Positions 35,377-44,593 of a DNA stretch of 64,000 nt are shown piece after piece. Source of the DNA: Actinophytocola algeriensis (lineage in GTDB: Bacteria; Actinomycetota; Actinomycetes; Mycobacteriales; Pseudonocardiaceae); assembly GCF_014203735.1 (NCBI RefSeq), contig NZ_JACHJQ010000005.1, forward strand, positions 248,001 through 312,000. Direction: 5' to 3'. Position 1 is the stretch's first letter. Each line of letters opens with the position of its first letter. Under the pieces are notes generated by a model. The model saw only the letters and a program-made list of their open reading frames with translations. It was not told the origin of the DNA and searched no databases. A program made the position numbers and the translations under genes.

Positions 35377-35819
35377 GATGGCTGCGTGCCGGAGCCGTGC
35401 TCGGGGTGGCGGTGGCCGCCTCGGGCGCGGTCCTCCGCCGGCACACCGACGAGGACGACACCTCGCGATGGCTTGTGGTGACAGTGAACGCCGAACCGGA
35501 CGCGGTGGCCGGGGACCCTCGGTTCACCGAGGCGTTCGCCGCTTTCGGCGATGACGTGGAGACGAGGGTCGCGGCGGCTCCTGGCGAGCGGGGCACCGAG
35601 GTGGCGGCCCGTGTCCGGCAGGCACCGGCCCGGGCGACCGCGAGGATGGCCGGGCACGACCCCCGGCAGGACGTGCGGCGCACGCTGCGGGACGTCAAGT
35701 CGTTGCTGGAAACGGGCGACGTGCTCCGGACGGATCCACCGACCACGGGCAAGCCGACGCCCGGCGGCGCGCTCGTGCGGCTGTTCACGCGCCGGGCGGG
35801 TGGGGAGGGACGGCTGTGA
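35373..35819 (+). CDS. Membrane-anchored protein of unknown function
   Basis: Protein of 148 residues. A short hydrophobic N-terminus (WLRAGAVLGVAVAASGAVL) is followed by a soluble part starting TSRWLVVTVNAEPDAV, with a DPRQDVRRTLRDVKSLLETGDV helix near the end. The soluble part may be a small alpha/beta domain related to SRPBCC-type cyclases, but this is uncertain. It overlaps both neighbours by 4 nt, so it is made together with DUF4383 and the dehydrogenase. Confidence 0.6.
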   Translation: MRWLRAGAVLGVAVAASGAVLRRHTDEDDTSRWLVVTVNAEPDAVAGDPRFTEAFAAFGDDVETRVAAAPGERGTEVAARVRQAPARATARMAGHDPRQDVRRTLRDVKSLLETGDVLRTDPPTTGKPTPGGALVRLFTRRAGGEGRL

Positions 35820-36997
35820 AAGCGGTGTGCTGGCAGGGAGTGAACAAGCTGAGCACGGAGACCGTGCCGGACCCGGAGCTGCGCAACGAACAGGACGTCA
35901 TCGTCAAGGTGCGGTACAGCACGACGTGCGGTTCCGACCTGCACCTCATCGGTGGGTACGTCCCGGCCATGCAGGCAGGCGACGTGCTGGGCCACGAGTT
36001 CCTCGGTGAGGTGGTGGAGACCGGCGCCGCCGTGCGGAAACACAAGGTCGGCGACCGGGTGGTGGTCGCGTCGTTCATCGGGTGCGGCGGGTGCTGGTAC
36101 TGCCGCAACGACCTGTGGTCGCTGTGCGACAACACGAACACCAACCCCGGGATCGCGTCGATGGCCTACGGCTACGAACCGGGCGGCATCTTCGGCTACT
36201 CCCACGCGATGGGCGGCTTCCGCGGCAGCCACGCCGAGTACATCCGGGTGCCCTTCGCCGACCACGGCGCGTTCCCCGTGCCGCCCGAGGTGGACGACCG
36301 GAGCGCCCTGTTCGCGTCCGACTCGGTGCCGACCGGGTGGATGGGCGCGGACCTCGGCGGTGTCGCCGCGGGCGACGTCGTCGCGGTCTGGGGGTGCGGC
36401 GCGGTGGGGCAGATGGCGGCGCGCGCGGCGATGTTGCTCGGCGCGGAGCGGGTGATCGCGATCGACCGGATCCCGGAGCGCCTCGCCATGACCGAGCAGT
36501 ACATCGGCGCGGAGACTATCGACTACTCCACCACCGACGTCGGGGCGGAGCTGCGCGAACGCACCGGGGGGCGTGGCCCGGACGTGTGCGTCGAGGCGGT
36601 CGGCATGGAGGCCCACAGCGCAGGCCCGCACCACGTCTACGACCAGGTGAAGCAACAGCTGCGGCTGCAGTCCGACCGGCCGACGGCGGTCCGCGAGGCC
36701 ATCCACGCCTGCCGCAAGGGCGGTACGGTCTTCGTCCTCGGCGTGTTCGGCGGGCTGGTCGACAAGTTCCCGCTCGGCGCGGTGATCAACAAGGGCCTGA
36801 CCGTCCGCGGCGCGCAGCAGCACGGCCAGCGCTACATCCCGATGCTGCTCGACCGCATCGCCAGGGGCGAGATCAGCACCGCCCACCTCGTCACCCACGA
36901 ACTGTCCCTTGAGGACGGCGCGAAGGGCTACGACCTGTTCAAGCACAAGAAGGACGGCTGCGTCCGGGCGATCTTCGACCCGGCCGCCAGTGCGTGA
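35816..36997 (+). CDS. Zinc-dependent alcohol dehydrogenase (formaldehyde dehydrogenase-like)
   Basis: Protein of 393 residues of the MDR superfamily. The catalytic zinc ligands are in TTCGSDLH (Cys near 38) and GHEFLGEV (His/Glu near 60), and the structural zinc loop is CGGCWYCRNDLWSLC. The NAD-binding motif is GCGAVG near 197. The insertion around 255-280 and the VFGGLVDKFPLG segment match the glutathione-independent formaldehyde dehydrogenase-like group. The start GTG overlaps the upstream stop (GTGA). It may remove aldehydes formed during oxidative stress. Confidence 0.85.
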   Translation: MKAVCWQGVNKLSTETVPDPELRNEQDVIVKVRYSTTCGSDLHLIGGYVPAMQAGDVLGHEFLGEVVETGAAVRKHKVGDRVVVASFIGCGGCWYCRNDLWSLCDNTNTNPGIASMAYGYEPGGIFGYSHAMGGFRGSHAEYIRVPFADHGAFPVPPEVDDRSALFASDSVPTGWMGADLGGVAAGDVVAVWGCGAVGQMAARAAMLLGAERVIAIDRIPERLAMTEQYIGAETIDYSTTDVGAELRERTGGRGPDVCVEAVGMEAHSAGPHHVYDQVKQQLRLQSDRPTAVREAIHACRKGGTVFVLGVFGGLVDKFPLGAVINKGLTVRGAQQHGQRYIPMLLDRIARGEISTAHLVTHELSLEDGAKGYDLFKHKKDGCVRAIFDPAASA

Positions 36998-37078
36998 CCC
37001 CGTGGATCCGGCGTTCGGCAGGCGCGCCGCCGGTGGTCGTCGTGCGAGTTCGGCGGCGCGCGCGAGGGGAGTGCGGAC

Positions 37079-38851
37079 ATGAGCATCACGATCAGACCGA
37101 CAGCGGTCCCGGGATCCCCCGCGCCCCGGGTTTCCCGGGGCGCGGCGTTCCTGCGGGTGTTCCAGACCACCGACCACAAGCAGATCGGTGCTCTCTACCT
37201 GGTCACCTCGTTCGGGTTCTTCCTGGTCGGTGGGGTGATGGCGCTGCTGATGCGGGCGGAGCTGGGTCATCCTGGCCTGCAGTTCCTGTCACCGGAGCAG
37301 TACAACCAGCTCTTCACCATGCACGGCACGATCATGATGTTGCTGTACGCGACACCGACGGTGTTCGGGTTCGCCAACGTGATCCTGCCCCTGCAGATCG
37401 GCGCGCCGGACGTGGCGTTTCCCCGCCTCAACGCGTTGTCGTACTGGCTGTTCCTGTTCGGCGGCCTGGTGACCGTCGGCGGGTTCCTTACCCCGGGCGG
37501 GGCGGCGGACTTCGGCTGGTTCGCCTACACGCCGTTGTCACGCATGGAGTACTCACCGGGACCGGGCGGGAACCTGTGGACGATCGGGCTGATCCTCAGC
37601 GGCCTGGGCACGATCCTGGGCGCGGTGAACATGCTGACGACGGTGATCTGCCTGCGCGCGCCGGGGATGACGATGTGGCGGATGCCGATCTTCACGTGGA
37701 ACATCTTCTTCACCTCCATCCTGGTGCTGATCGCGTTCCCGGTGCTGACCGCGGCGCTGTTCGGGCTGCTCGCCGACCGGTTGCTGGGAGCGCACGTGTT
37801 CGACCCGGCCTCGGGCGGGTCGATCCTGTGGCAGCACCTGTTCTGGTTCTTCGGCCACCCCGAGGTCTACATCGTGGCGCTGCCGTTCTTCGGCATCGTC
37901 AGCGAGATCATCCCGGTGTTCAGCCGAAAACCCCTGTTCGGGTACAAGGGCCTGGTGTTCGCCACCATCGCCATCACGGCGCTGTCGATGACGGTGTGGG
38001 CACACCACATGTTCGCCACCGGCGCGGTGCTGCTGCCGTTCTTCGCGTTCCTGTCGTTCATGATCGCGGTGCCGACCGGGATCAAGTTCTTCAACTGGAT
38101 CGGCACCATGTGGAAGGGGCAGCTGACCTTCGAGTCACCGATGTTGTTCTCGATCGGGTTCATGGTGACGTTCCTGTTCGGCGGGCTGACCGGGGTGCTG
38201 CTCGCCGCGCCGGCCATCGACTTCCACGTCCACGACACCTACTTCGTGGTCGCGCACTTCCACTACGTGCTGTTCGGCACGATCGTGTTCGCCACGTTCG
38301 CGGGAATCTACTTCTGGTTCCCGAAGATGACCGGGCGGATGCTGGACGAGCCGTTGGGCCGCCTGCACTTCTGGACGACCTTCATCGGGTTCCACACCAC
38401 CTTCCTCGTCCACCACTGGCTGGGCGCTCAGGGCATGCCGCGCCGGTACGCCGACTACCTGCACACCGACCAGTTCACCACCCTGCACGCGGTCTCGACG
38501 ATCGGGTCGTTCATCCTCGGCGCGTCGGTGCTGCCGTTCCTGTGGAACGTGTTCCGCAGCTACCGCTTCGGCGAACGGGCCGATGCGGACGATCCGTGGG
38601 GCTTCGGGAACTCCCTCGAATGGGCGACCTCCTGCCCGCCCCCGCGTCACAACTTCACCGAACTGCCGAAGATCCGCTCCGAGCGGCCCGCGTTCGAGCT
38701 CCACTACCCGGACATGGTCGAACGCTTCCGTGAGGAATCCCAAGGGCATCCCAAGGGAGAAGGCGGCCGCCTGCCCGCGCCGTCCGAAGTCGGTGCCGCC
38801 GCGACACAACCGGACGACCAGGACGACAACACCGACCCCCGCGGCAAGTAA
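37079..38851 (+). CDS. ctaD: Cytochrome c oxidase subunit I
   Basis: Protein of 590 residues with 12 membrane helices. Heme and copper ligands are visible in the TMHGTIMM segment (low-spin heme His), in FGHPEVYI with its cross-linked His-Tyr pair and in AHHMFATG (CuB histidines), and in [11 protein letters not shown] (heme a3 and a). The C-terminal tail of about 70 residues is charged and variable. No ctaC, ctaE or ctaF genes are adjacent, so this is a stand-alone copy that must assemble with subunits encoded elsewhere. Confidence 0.92.
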   Translation: MSITIRPTAVPGSPAPRVSRGAAFLRVFQTTDHKQIGALYLVTSFGFFLVGGVMALLMRAELGHPGLQFLSPEQYNQLFTMHGTIMMLLYATPTVFGFANVILPLQIGAPDVAFPRLNALSYWLFLFGGLVTVGGFLTPGGAADFGWFAYTPLSRMEYSPGPGGNLWTIGLILSGLGTILGAVNMLTTVICLRAPGMTMWRMPIFTWNIFFTSILVLIAFPVLTAALFGLLADRLLGAHVFDPASGGSILWQHLFWFFGHPEVYIVALPFFGIVSEIIPVFSRKPLFGYKGLVFATIAITALSMTVWAHHMFATGAVLLPFFAFLSFMIAVPTGIKFFNWIGTMWKGQLTFESPMLFSIGFMVTFLFGGLTGVLLAAPAIDFHVHDTYFVVAHFHYVLFGTIVFATFAGIYFWFPKMTGRMLDEPLGRLHFWTTFIGFHTTFLVHHWLGAQGMPRRYADYLHTDQFTTLHAVSTIGSFILGASVLPFLWNVFRSYRFGERADADDPWGFGNSLEWATSCPPPRHNFTELPKIRSERPAFELHYPDMVERFREESQGHPKGEGGRLPAPSEVGAAATQPDDQDDNTDPRGK

Positions 38852-38895
38852 CCAACCCCAGGAGAGAACGAAGACCCACTCTCCGCCGACTGCCG

Positions 38896-38920
38896 GGTTG
38901 GCCCGTCGTCAGCGGGGTAC
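38896..38920 (+). promoter_or_regulatory. SigB/SigF-type promoter of the 80-residue protein gene
   Basis: GGTT (38896-38899), 15-nt spacer, GGGTAC (38915-38920), 32 nt before the ATG at 38953, which has its own SD. Confidence 0.65.
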
Positions 38921-38952
38921 CAGGGGAGCGGAGGACGACGAAAGGAGATCTG

Positions 38953-39195
38953 ATGGCCACCGGCGAGACCGGCTTCGACGACGTGACGTTCGACCTCATT
39001 TCCGTGCAGTACCACTCACTCAAGGCCGGGCACGACTACGGCCAGTACGTCCGCGACGCGGAGAACGCGGACCGGAACGACATCGCCGAGTTCTTCCGCA
39101 AGGTCATGGCGGAGGATTCGGCCAGGGCGAAGCAGTGCCACGAGTTCCTCAAGGAGCTTTCCGGCAGTGCGGAGTCCGGCCCCGCGGTCAGCTGA
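38953..39195 (+). CDS. Small helical protein, stress promoter
   Basis: Protein of 80 residues, MATGETGFDDVTFDLISVQ at the N-terminus, then two or three helices with repeated charged residues (GHDYGQYVRDAENADRNDIA and EFFRKVMAEDSARAKQCHEF). This resembles a short ferritin-like or four-helix fragment conserved in actinobacteria. There is no signal peptide. SD AAAGGAG. It has its own GGTT-N15-GGGTAC promoter and terminator, so it is monocistronic. Function unknown. Confidence 0.7.
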   Translation: MATGETGFDDVTFDLISVQYHSLKAGHDYGQYVRDAENADRNDIAEFFRKVMAEDSARAKQCHEFLKELSGSAESGPAVS

Positions 39196-39207
39196 GCCAG
39201 CTCCACC

Positions 39208-39241
39208 GTGGCCTGCCGACGCGACGGTGTCGGCAGGCCAC
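39208..39241 (+). terminator. Terminator hairpin
   Basis: A 13-bp perfect stem (39208-39220 with 39229-39241) with an 8-nt loop, 13 nt after the stop of the 80-residue protein gene. Confidence 0.7.
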
Positions 39242-39300
39242 AGTGGACTCGGCGGCCGCGGCGGCGGGCACCTGACCACCTGCTCGGCCGAGATCGCGGT

Positions 39301-39317
39301 TGCGACACGACTGCGAC
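39301..39317 (+). promoter_or_regulatory. Direct-repeat operator TGCGAC-N5-TGCGAC (copy 1)
   Basis: TGCGACACGACTGCGAC ends 45 nt before the acyltransferase ATG. Exactly the same 17 bp occur at the same distance before the SGNH gene at 43231. Two hexamers with an 11-bp period are the usual binding site of OmpR-type response regulators. Confidence 0.65.
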
Positions 39318-39362
39318 CTGGCGGGGACGGCACGGCCATGGGGCCGCGGCACAGTCGGGGCC

Positions 39363-40556
39363 ATGACAGACCTTCAGCAGGCCGCGGCCCGCCGGGTCGC
39401 GGGCCCGCGCCTGCCCGCCCTGGACGGGTTGCGGGGTGCCGCGATCCTCGCGGTGCTGATGTTCCACAGTGGACACCTGACCGGCGGCTTCCTCGGGGTG
39501 GACCTGTTCTTCGCGCTGTCCGGCTTCCTCATCACCGACCTGCTGCTGCGGGAGGTCGAGACGACCGGCGGCGTGTCGCTGGTTTCGTTCTGGGGCAGGC
39601 GAGTCCGCCGCCTGGTGCCCGCACTCGCGGTCATGCTCGCCGTGGTGGCGGTGCTGGTGTGGCTGGTGGGCCCGCCGGACATGGTGCGCACGACGCTGGC
39701 AGACGGTCCGTGGGTGCAGCTGAACCTGGTCAACTGGCACCTGATCGCGGAGTCGGCGAGCTACTGGGACCGGTTCGGGTCGGTCCGGGTGTTCGAGCAC
39801 CTGTGGAGCATCGCGGTCGAGGAGCAGTTCTACCTGGTGTGGCCGGTGGTCGTGCTGGTCATGGCCAGGGGCAGGCGCTCGGTGGACCGCCGGGTCGCGG
39901 TCGTCGCGGCCGTGGCTTCCGTTGTCTCGCTGGTGGCGATGGTCGCGCTCGTCAGCGCGGCGGACCCCACCCGGGTCTACACCGGCACCGACACCCGGGC
40001 GTTCTCGCTGTTGCTGGGCGCCGTGGTGGCCGTCCGGCCGGTGCGTGCCGCCCTGGTCCGTGCGGTCGGCAGGCGAGCAGGATCGGTGTTGGTGTTGTCC
40101 GCGGCCGGGATCGGCACGATGTGGCTGCTCGTCGACGGGGTCGGCTCGTGGTGGTTGTTCACCGGCGGGCTGTTCGCGCACTCGCTGGCCGCCGCGGTGC
40201 TGATCGGTCTGTGCGCGCAGACACCGGAGGCGCTGGTCGCCAGGGTCCTCGCCTGGCGGCCGTTGCGCCTGCTGGGGCTGATCTCCTACAGCCTCTACCT
40301 CTGGCACTGGCCCGTGTTCGTGCTGTTCTCCGCACAGCGCGGCTGGCCGCAGACAGCCGCGGCGTGCGCCGCGTCGATCGGCCTCGCCACGCTGTCGACC
40401 CACCTCGTCGAGAACCCCATCCGGTTCCGCGCGGGCTGGGCTCGGGGACGGCTCGGTCTCGTCGCGTTCGCGGCCCTCATGGCCGCGCTGGCCGCGCTGT
40501 GGCTGGCGCTGCCCGCCCCCGCGCCGCCTGCCATCGACATCGACGGGCTGGGCTGA
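39363..40556 (+). CDS. Acyltransferase 3 family membrane protein
   Basis: Protein of 397 residues with about ten membrane helices. The family start RLPALDGLRGAAILAVLMFHSGHL carries the catalytic histidine near residue 38, followed by GFLGVDLFFALSGFLIT. The SIAVEEQFYLVWP segment and the C-terminal YSLYLWHWPVFV are also intact. OafA-like enzymes move acetyl or other acyl groups to surface sugars. It lacks the C-terminal SGNH domain common in this family; a separate, frameshifted SGNH gene with the same promoter lies at 43231. Confidence 0.87.
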   Translation: MTDLQQAAARRVAGPRLPALDGLRGAAILAVLMFHSGHLTGGFLGVDLFFALSGFLITDLLLREVETTGGVSLVSFWGRRVRRLVPALAVMLAVVAVLVWLVGPPDMVRTTLADGPWVQLNLVNWHLIAESASYWDRFGSVRVFEHLWSIAVEEQFYLVWPVVVLVMARGRRSVDRRVAVVAAVASVVSLVAMVALVSAADPTRVYTGTDTRAFSLLLGAVVAVRPVRAALVRAVGRRAGSVLVLSAAGIGTMWLLVDGVGSWWLFTGGLFAHSLAAAVLIGLCAQTPEALVARVLAWRPLRLLGLISYSLYLWHWPVFVLFSAQRGWPQTAAACAASIGLATLSTHLVENPIRFRAGWARGRLGLVAFAALMAALAALWLALPAPAPPAIDIDGLG

Positions 40557-41030
40557 TCACCCGGTCAGCGGGCAGGTCCGGCGCTTGTCCGACTCCTCGG
40601 TCGGCTGGATGAACCGCACCTGCACCTCCGTGTCGCGTGACCCGCCCGACTGCACGTGGACACCGAGCGCCGTGCACACGATCTGGTCGATGCCGAGCGG
40701 AGTCACGTCGTCGATCGTCACCGGCACCATGAGCTGGACCAGGCCGGGTGCGCTGGTCACCACGACGTGCGTGGTCCCGGTGGCCGCGATCTCCGTGCGC
40801 AGGTCCGAGTCGCCGACTCCGGTCAGCAGCAACGACATGGCCTCGGCGATGGAGCCGAGACGCCCGGTTTCCCGCAGCTGCGGCCGCAGCCGCTCCTGGC
40901 GGTCGACGAAGTACAACGTCACTCCGGGCGCCACGCCGGTCGGCGCCGCACCGCTGTCGCCCACCCCGGATGACTGGACCCCGCAACCCGCGAGCAGCAG
41001 GACCGCCGCCACCGCACAGACCCACTTCAC
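40557..41030 (-). CDS. GerMN-domain lipoprotein
   Basis: Protein of 157 residues. The signal peptide MKWVCAVAAVLLLAGC ends in a lipobox with Cys16. Residues 35-140 match a GerMN (sporulation/germination) domain, with VTLYFVDRQERLRP and the PLGIDQIVCTALGV strand. The start GTG overlaps the histidine kinase stop (GTGA), so it is translated with the two-component system. Actinobacterial systems such as MtrAB carry GerMN lipoproteins (LpqB) as kinase modulators; the same role is likely here. Confidence 0.82.
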   Translation of the reverse strand: MKWVCAVAAVLLLAGCGVQSSGVGDSGAAPTGVAPGVTLYFVDRQERLRPQLRETGRLGSIAEAMSLLLTGVGDSDLRTEIAATGTTHVVVTSAPGLVQLMVPVTIDDVTPLGIDQIVCTALGVHVQSGGSRDTEVQVRFIQPTEESDKRRTCPLTG

Positions 41031-42436
41031 GATGCGACCTCCGGGTTTCGTGGCAGCCACAGCACGAACCGCGCACCGCCGCCGCTCGCGTTGCCCGCGG
41101 TGAGCTCGCCGCCGTGCAACCGGGCGTTCTCCAGCGCGATGGCCAACCCGAGACCGCTGCCCGGGGTGCGGGTGCGCGCGATGTCGGCCTTGTAGAAGCG
41201 GTCGAACACGTGCGGCAGCACCTGCTCGGACAGGCCGGGCCCGCCGTCGGTGACCTCGAGCCGCACCTGCCCGGGGGACGCCGCGACGCGCACCAGAACC
41301 GGCGGCGCGCCGTGCCGCAGCGCGTTGCCGACCAGGTTGGCCACGATGACGTCGAGCCTGCGCCGGTCCACCCGCAGCCGGACCTCCCCGGGTGCCGCCA
41401 CCTCGACGCGTTCCAGCCAGCCACGGGCGCGCAGGCAGTCTTGCACCGCACCCGCCACGTCGACCTCCTCCACGTGCGACCGGGCGGTGCCCGTGTCGAA
41501 GCGGGACACCTCCATCAGGTCCTCGACGAGCCGGACCAGGCGGTGGGTTTCGGTGATCGCCAGCCGCGCCGACTCACGGGCGTCCGGCGCCATCCCGTCC
41601 GCCGTGGTCGCCAGCACCTCCACCACAGCGGTCAGCGTGCTCAGCGGCGTGCGCAGCTCGTGGGAGACGTCGGCGGCGAACCTCCTGGCGTCGGCCTGCA
41701 TCTGCCGCAGTGCCGCCATCGAGGACTGCAGCGACCCGGCCATCTCGTTGACGGTGACGGTCAGCTCCGCCAGCTCGTCCGCCCCGTGCGGCGCCGACCT
41801 CGCGTCCATGTCCCCGGCCGCCAGCCTGCGCGCGGTGTCGCGGAGCATCCGCACCGGGCGCAGCACGCTTCCCGCGGCCAGCAGCGCGAGCAGCACCGCC
41901 AGCGGCAACGCCAGCGCGGCGGTGACGACCGCGGAACGGGTGAGCCCGTCGATCCGCTGCTCCACGCCGGAGAGGTCGTGCACGGAGTACACCTCGATGC
42001 CGGACGGTGTCTGTGTGCCGTCCGGTGCGGTGACGGTGATCGGTGTGCCGATCAGCAGCCACGGCCTGTCGCGGGCGGTGATCCGCTGCGTGACGAGCCG
42101 CTCGCCGCCGCGCACCGCGGTGCGCAGCGCGGCGGTGACCAGTCCGGTGTCACCACCGGCCCCGGCTCGCAGGTTCTCGTACGTCACCAGCGTGTTCACG
42201 CCGACGGCCGCGCGAAGGCGGTCGAGCGTGGCCTGGTCCGGGGGGTAGGTCAGCTGGGGCGTGACGGCGCGGATCTGGTCGGTCATGGTCTGGGTGATCC
42301 GCTGCTGTGTCGTGACGACCAGCGCGTCGCTCGCCGACCGGGCACTCGACCACGACGCCGCGCCCGCGCCGAGCACGGTCACCAGTACGAAGGCGACCAG
42401 CAGCCGGGCGCGCAGCCCGCGTGGCCACAGCCTCAT
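41027..42436 (-). CDS. Sensor histidine kinase
   Basis: Protein of 469 residues. There are membrane helices at about 10-30 and 170-195 with a 140-residue extracellular sensor between, then HAMP (about 195-245), a HisKA dimerisation domain with the phospho-His in ADVSHELRTPLS (near 270), and the HATPase core (N-box NLVGNALRHG, G-boxes TDGGPGLS and GSGLGLAIA). The ATG at 42436 overlaps the regulator stop. It is the kinase partner of the OmpR-type regulator; the signal is unknown but acts at the cell surface. Confidence 0.9.
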   Translation of the reverse strand: MRLWPRGLRARLLVAFVLVTVLGAGAASWSSARSASDALVVTTQQRITQTMTDQIRAVTPQLTYPPDQATLDRLRAAVGVNTLVTYENLRAGAGGDTGLVTAALRTAVRGGERLVTQRITARDRPWLLIGTPITVTAPDGTQTPSGIEVYSVHDLSGVEQRIDGLTRSAVVTAALALPLAVLLALLAAGSVLRPVRMLRDTARRLAAGDMDARSAPHGADELAELTVTVNEMAGSLQSSMAALRQMQADARRFAADVSHELRTPLSTLTAVVEVLATTADGMAPDARESARLAITETHRLVRLVEDLMEVSRFDTGTARSHVEEVDVAGAVQDCLRARGWLERVEVAAPGEVRLRVDRRRLDVIVANLVGNALRHGAPPVLVRVAASPGQVRLEVTDGGPGLSEQVLPHVFDRFYKADIARTRTPGSGLGLAIALENARLHGGELTAGNASGGGARFVLWLPRNPEVAS

Positions 42437-43107
42437 ACCGGCCCGAACCGGTAGCCGAACCCGCGCACGGTCTGCACGTACACCGGGGCCGCTTGGCTGG
42501 TCTCGATCTTCGCCCGCAGCCGCTGCACGCAGTTGTCGACCAGCCGGGAGTCACCGAGGTAGTCGTGCTCCCACACCACTTCCAGCAGCTGCTGCCTGCT
42601 GAACACCCGGCCGGGCGCCCGGGACAGGGTCAGCAGCAGCCGCAGCTCGGTCGGCGTCAGCGGCACCGGCTCACCTCGCCGCGACACCGTCAGCGAGGTC
42701 GTGTAGATCCGCAGGTCGCGGTGCACCCGCACGCCGTCGGGGCTGCTGTCGCTGCGGCGCAGCACCGCGCGGATCCGCGCGTCGAGCACGCTGGGCTGTG
42801 CCGGTTTGACGACGTAGTCGTCCGCACCCGCCTCCAGACCGCCGACGACGTCGAGGTCGTCGCCCCGCGCGGTCAGCATGATCACGGGCACCTCGCCGGT
42901 CTCCCGGATCTGGCGGCACACCTCGAGTCCGTCGATGCCCGGCAGCATCAGGTCGAGCACCACGAGGTCCGGTGTGGACGAACGGAACTCGCGCAGCCCG
43001 TCCTCGCCCGTGTCCGCGGTGCGGACGTCGTGACCGTGTCTGCGCAGCGCGAGCTGGAGCCCGCGCTGGACCAGGGGGTCGTCCTCGATGAGCAGAATCG
43101 CCGCCAC
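42433..43107 (-). CDS. OmpR-family response regulator
   Basis: Protein of 224 residues. The receiver domain has acidic pocket EDD (8-10), phosphoacceptor D52 in VVLDLMLPG, and the switch Lys in YVVKP. The C-terminal winged helix (about 130-224) includes LTPTELRLLLTL and VQRLRAKIE. The start is GTG at 43107. It is divergent from the SGNH gene; the direct repeat at 43169-43185 lies between them and is its probable target, as is the copy at 39301. Confidence 0.9.
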   Translation of the reverse strand: MAAILLIEDDPLVQRGLQLALRRHGHDVRTADTGEDGLREFRSSTPDLVVLDLMLPGIDGLEVCRQIRETGEVPVIMLTARGDDLDVVGGLEAGADDYVVKPAQPSVLDARIRAVLRRSDSSPDGVRVHRDLRIYTTSLTVSRRGEPVPLTPTELRLLLTLSRAPGRVFSRQQLLEVVWEHDYLGDSRLVDNCVQRLRAKIETSQAAPVYVQTVRGFGYRFGPV

Positions 43108-43168
43108 GCGCCGATTATGGCCGCGCCGAGCCGCGCGCACCGACGGCGACCGGCCCTGCGGCAGGTCC

Positions 43169-43185
43169 TGCGACACGACTGCGAC
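43169..43185 (+). promoter_or_regulatory. Direct-repeat operator TGCGAC-N5-TGCGAC (copy 2)
   Basis: Identical to 39301-39317. It lies 45 nt before the ATG at 43231 and in the divergent region of the response regulator gene. The last 22 nt before and including the start are also very similar in the two promoters. Confidence 0.65.
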
Positions 43186-43230
43186 ACGCGGGCGGACGCG
43201 CCGGGACACGGCGGCGGCACCGTCGGCGCC

Positions 43231-43973
43231 ATGACCCACACACGACGTCTCGCCCTCGCCATGACCGGACTGCTCCTGCTGTCCACCGGCTGTTCCGGCG
43301 AGCCTGCCGCGCCCGGCACGACCGCCGCACCGGGACTGTCCACGGTGCTCTTCCTCGGCGACTCCGTCGCGGCGGGCGAGGCGCTGCCACTCGCCGCGGC
43401 GTTCGAGGCGAGTCGCGTGACCTCGAGTCACAGGCCGCCGACGGCGGCGGGAACGTCGTCGGACCGTTCTCCGAGGAGAACTGGAAGAAGCTGCCGGAGC
43501 AGATCACCTCCGCCGACCCCGACCTGGTCGTCTACCAGCTCACCACCTACGACTGGGGCAGCGAGGAGGAACAGCGGGCCGCCTACGAGAAGCTGCTGAC
43601 CACGGTGACCGGCGCCGGCGCGGACCTGGCCTTCGTCACCATGCCACCCATCAGGCCCGACGACTTCTACCGCCCGCACATGGCCGACCTCGACCGCGCC
43701 CCCGAGGTCGCCCGCGCCGTCGCGGACGAGTCATCGGGCAAGGCCACCGTGCTCGACGCCGGTGCGGTGTGGGGCAGCACGTACCGGCAGGTCGCCGACG
43801 GCAGGACCGACCGGAGCAGCGACGGCATCCACACCTGCCCACAGGGTGCTGCGCGCTTCACCCACTGGCTGCTGGGGGAGCTGGCGAAGAGGTACCCCGG
43901 GTTCACCCCGGCGGCGCCGCGGGACTGGGCCAACACGGGCTGGTCCGCCGACGCCCGTTTCCGGGGGTGCTGA
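43231..43973 (+). pseudogene. SGNH/GDSL hydrolase lipoprotein with frameshift
   Basis: The first frame gives a lipoprotein signal peptide ending STGC, then TVLFLGDSVAAGEALPLAAAF with the block I GDS serine. Near 43410-43425 the frame is lost. The continuation, one base out, reads ESQAADGGGNVVGPFSEENW and runs on through VTMPPIRPDDFY to SSDGIHTCPQGAARFTHWLL, which includes the catalytic DGIH. A single deleted base explains the break. It would hydrolyse acyl esters on surface glycans, opposing or completing the acyltransferase at 39363. Confidence 0.75.
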
Positions 43974-43988
43974 CCACCAAGCCCGGTG

Positions 43989-44558
43989 CTACGCACCTGC
44001 CTGAGCGTCGCGGTACTTCAGGAGTCCTTCGACGCCAAGGAGGAACGTCTCGCGGACGGGGGCCGGATCGGTGAGGCAGCCTGCCACCATCGCGCCGTCC
44101 CGGAGCATGACGAAGTGTCGCGCCGCGGGCTCGGGTGCTGACTCCCCGGTCTGCGCCAGCAGTTCGGTGACGGTGTCGAGGAACCACTGCCGGTGGGCGA
44201 GGACGGCCTGGTGGACGGGGTGTGCTGGATCGGGGTACTCCGCTGCCGCGTTCAGGAAGGCGCACCCCCGGAACCCGGCCGACTGGATGTCGCCCGCGAT
44301 CGACTCGGCGACCGCCCGGACGGTGTCGGCCGCGGCGAGCCCTGCCGCGCGGGCGGTCGCCACCTGGGCGCGGATCGCTTCGTCCGCGTGGGTCAGGTAG
44401 GCGACCACCAGGTCGTCCTTGCTGGGGAAGTGCCGGTACAGCGTCGCGCGGGTGACGGCCGCCTCGGAGACGATCCGGTCGATGCCGACCGAGTGGAGTC
44501 CCTCCAGGTAGAACAGCCTGCTCGCCGTCATGAGCAGGCGAGACCGCGCTTCCGACAC
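43989..44558 (-). CDS. TetR family transcriptional regulator
   Basis: Protein of 189 residues. The N-terminal helix-turn-helix is at about 25-48 (SVGIDRIVSEAAVTRATLYRHF), followed by KDDLV, as in the TetR_N domain. The ligand-binding half (about 70-189) is helical and has FRGCAFLNAAAEYPD, seen in regulators of oxidoreductase genes. SD AGGAGG lies before the GTG at 44558. A palindrome around 44594-44611 is the probable autoregulatory site. The nearest divergent gene is the EEP-fold protein at 44767. Confidence 0.87.
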   Translation of the reverse strand: MSEARSRLLMTASRLFYLEGLHSVGIDRIVSEAAVTRATLYRHFPSKDDLVVAYLTHADEAIRAQVATARAAGLAAADTVRAVAESIAGDIQSAGFRGCAFLNAAAEYPDPAHPVHQAVLAHRQWFLDTVTELLAQTGESAPEPAARHFVMLRDGAMVAGCLTDPAPVRETFLLGVEGLLKYRDAQAGA

Positions 44559-44593
44559 CTGTCGCCTCCTGTTTCGTCACCGCCACTGTAACA

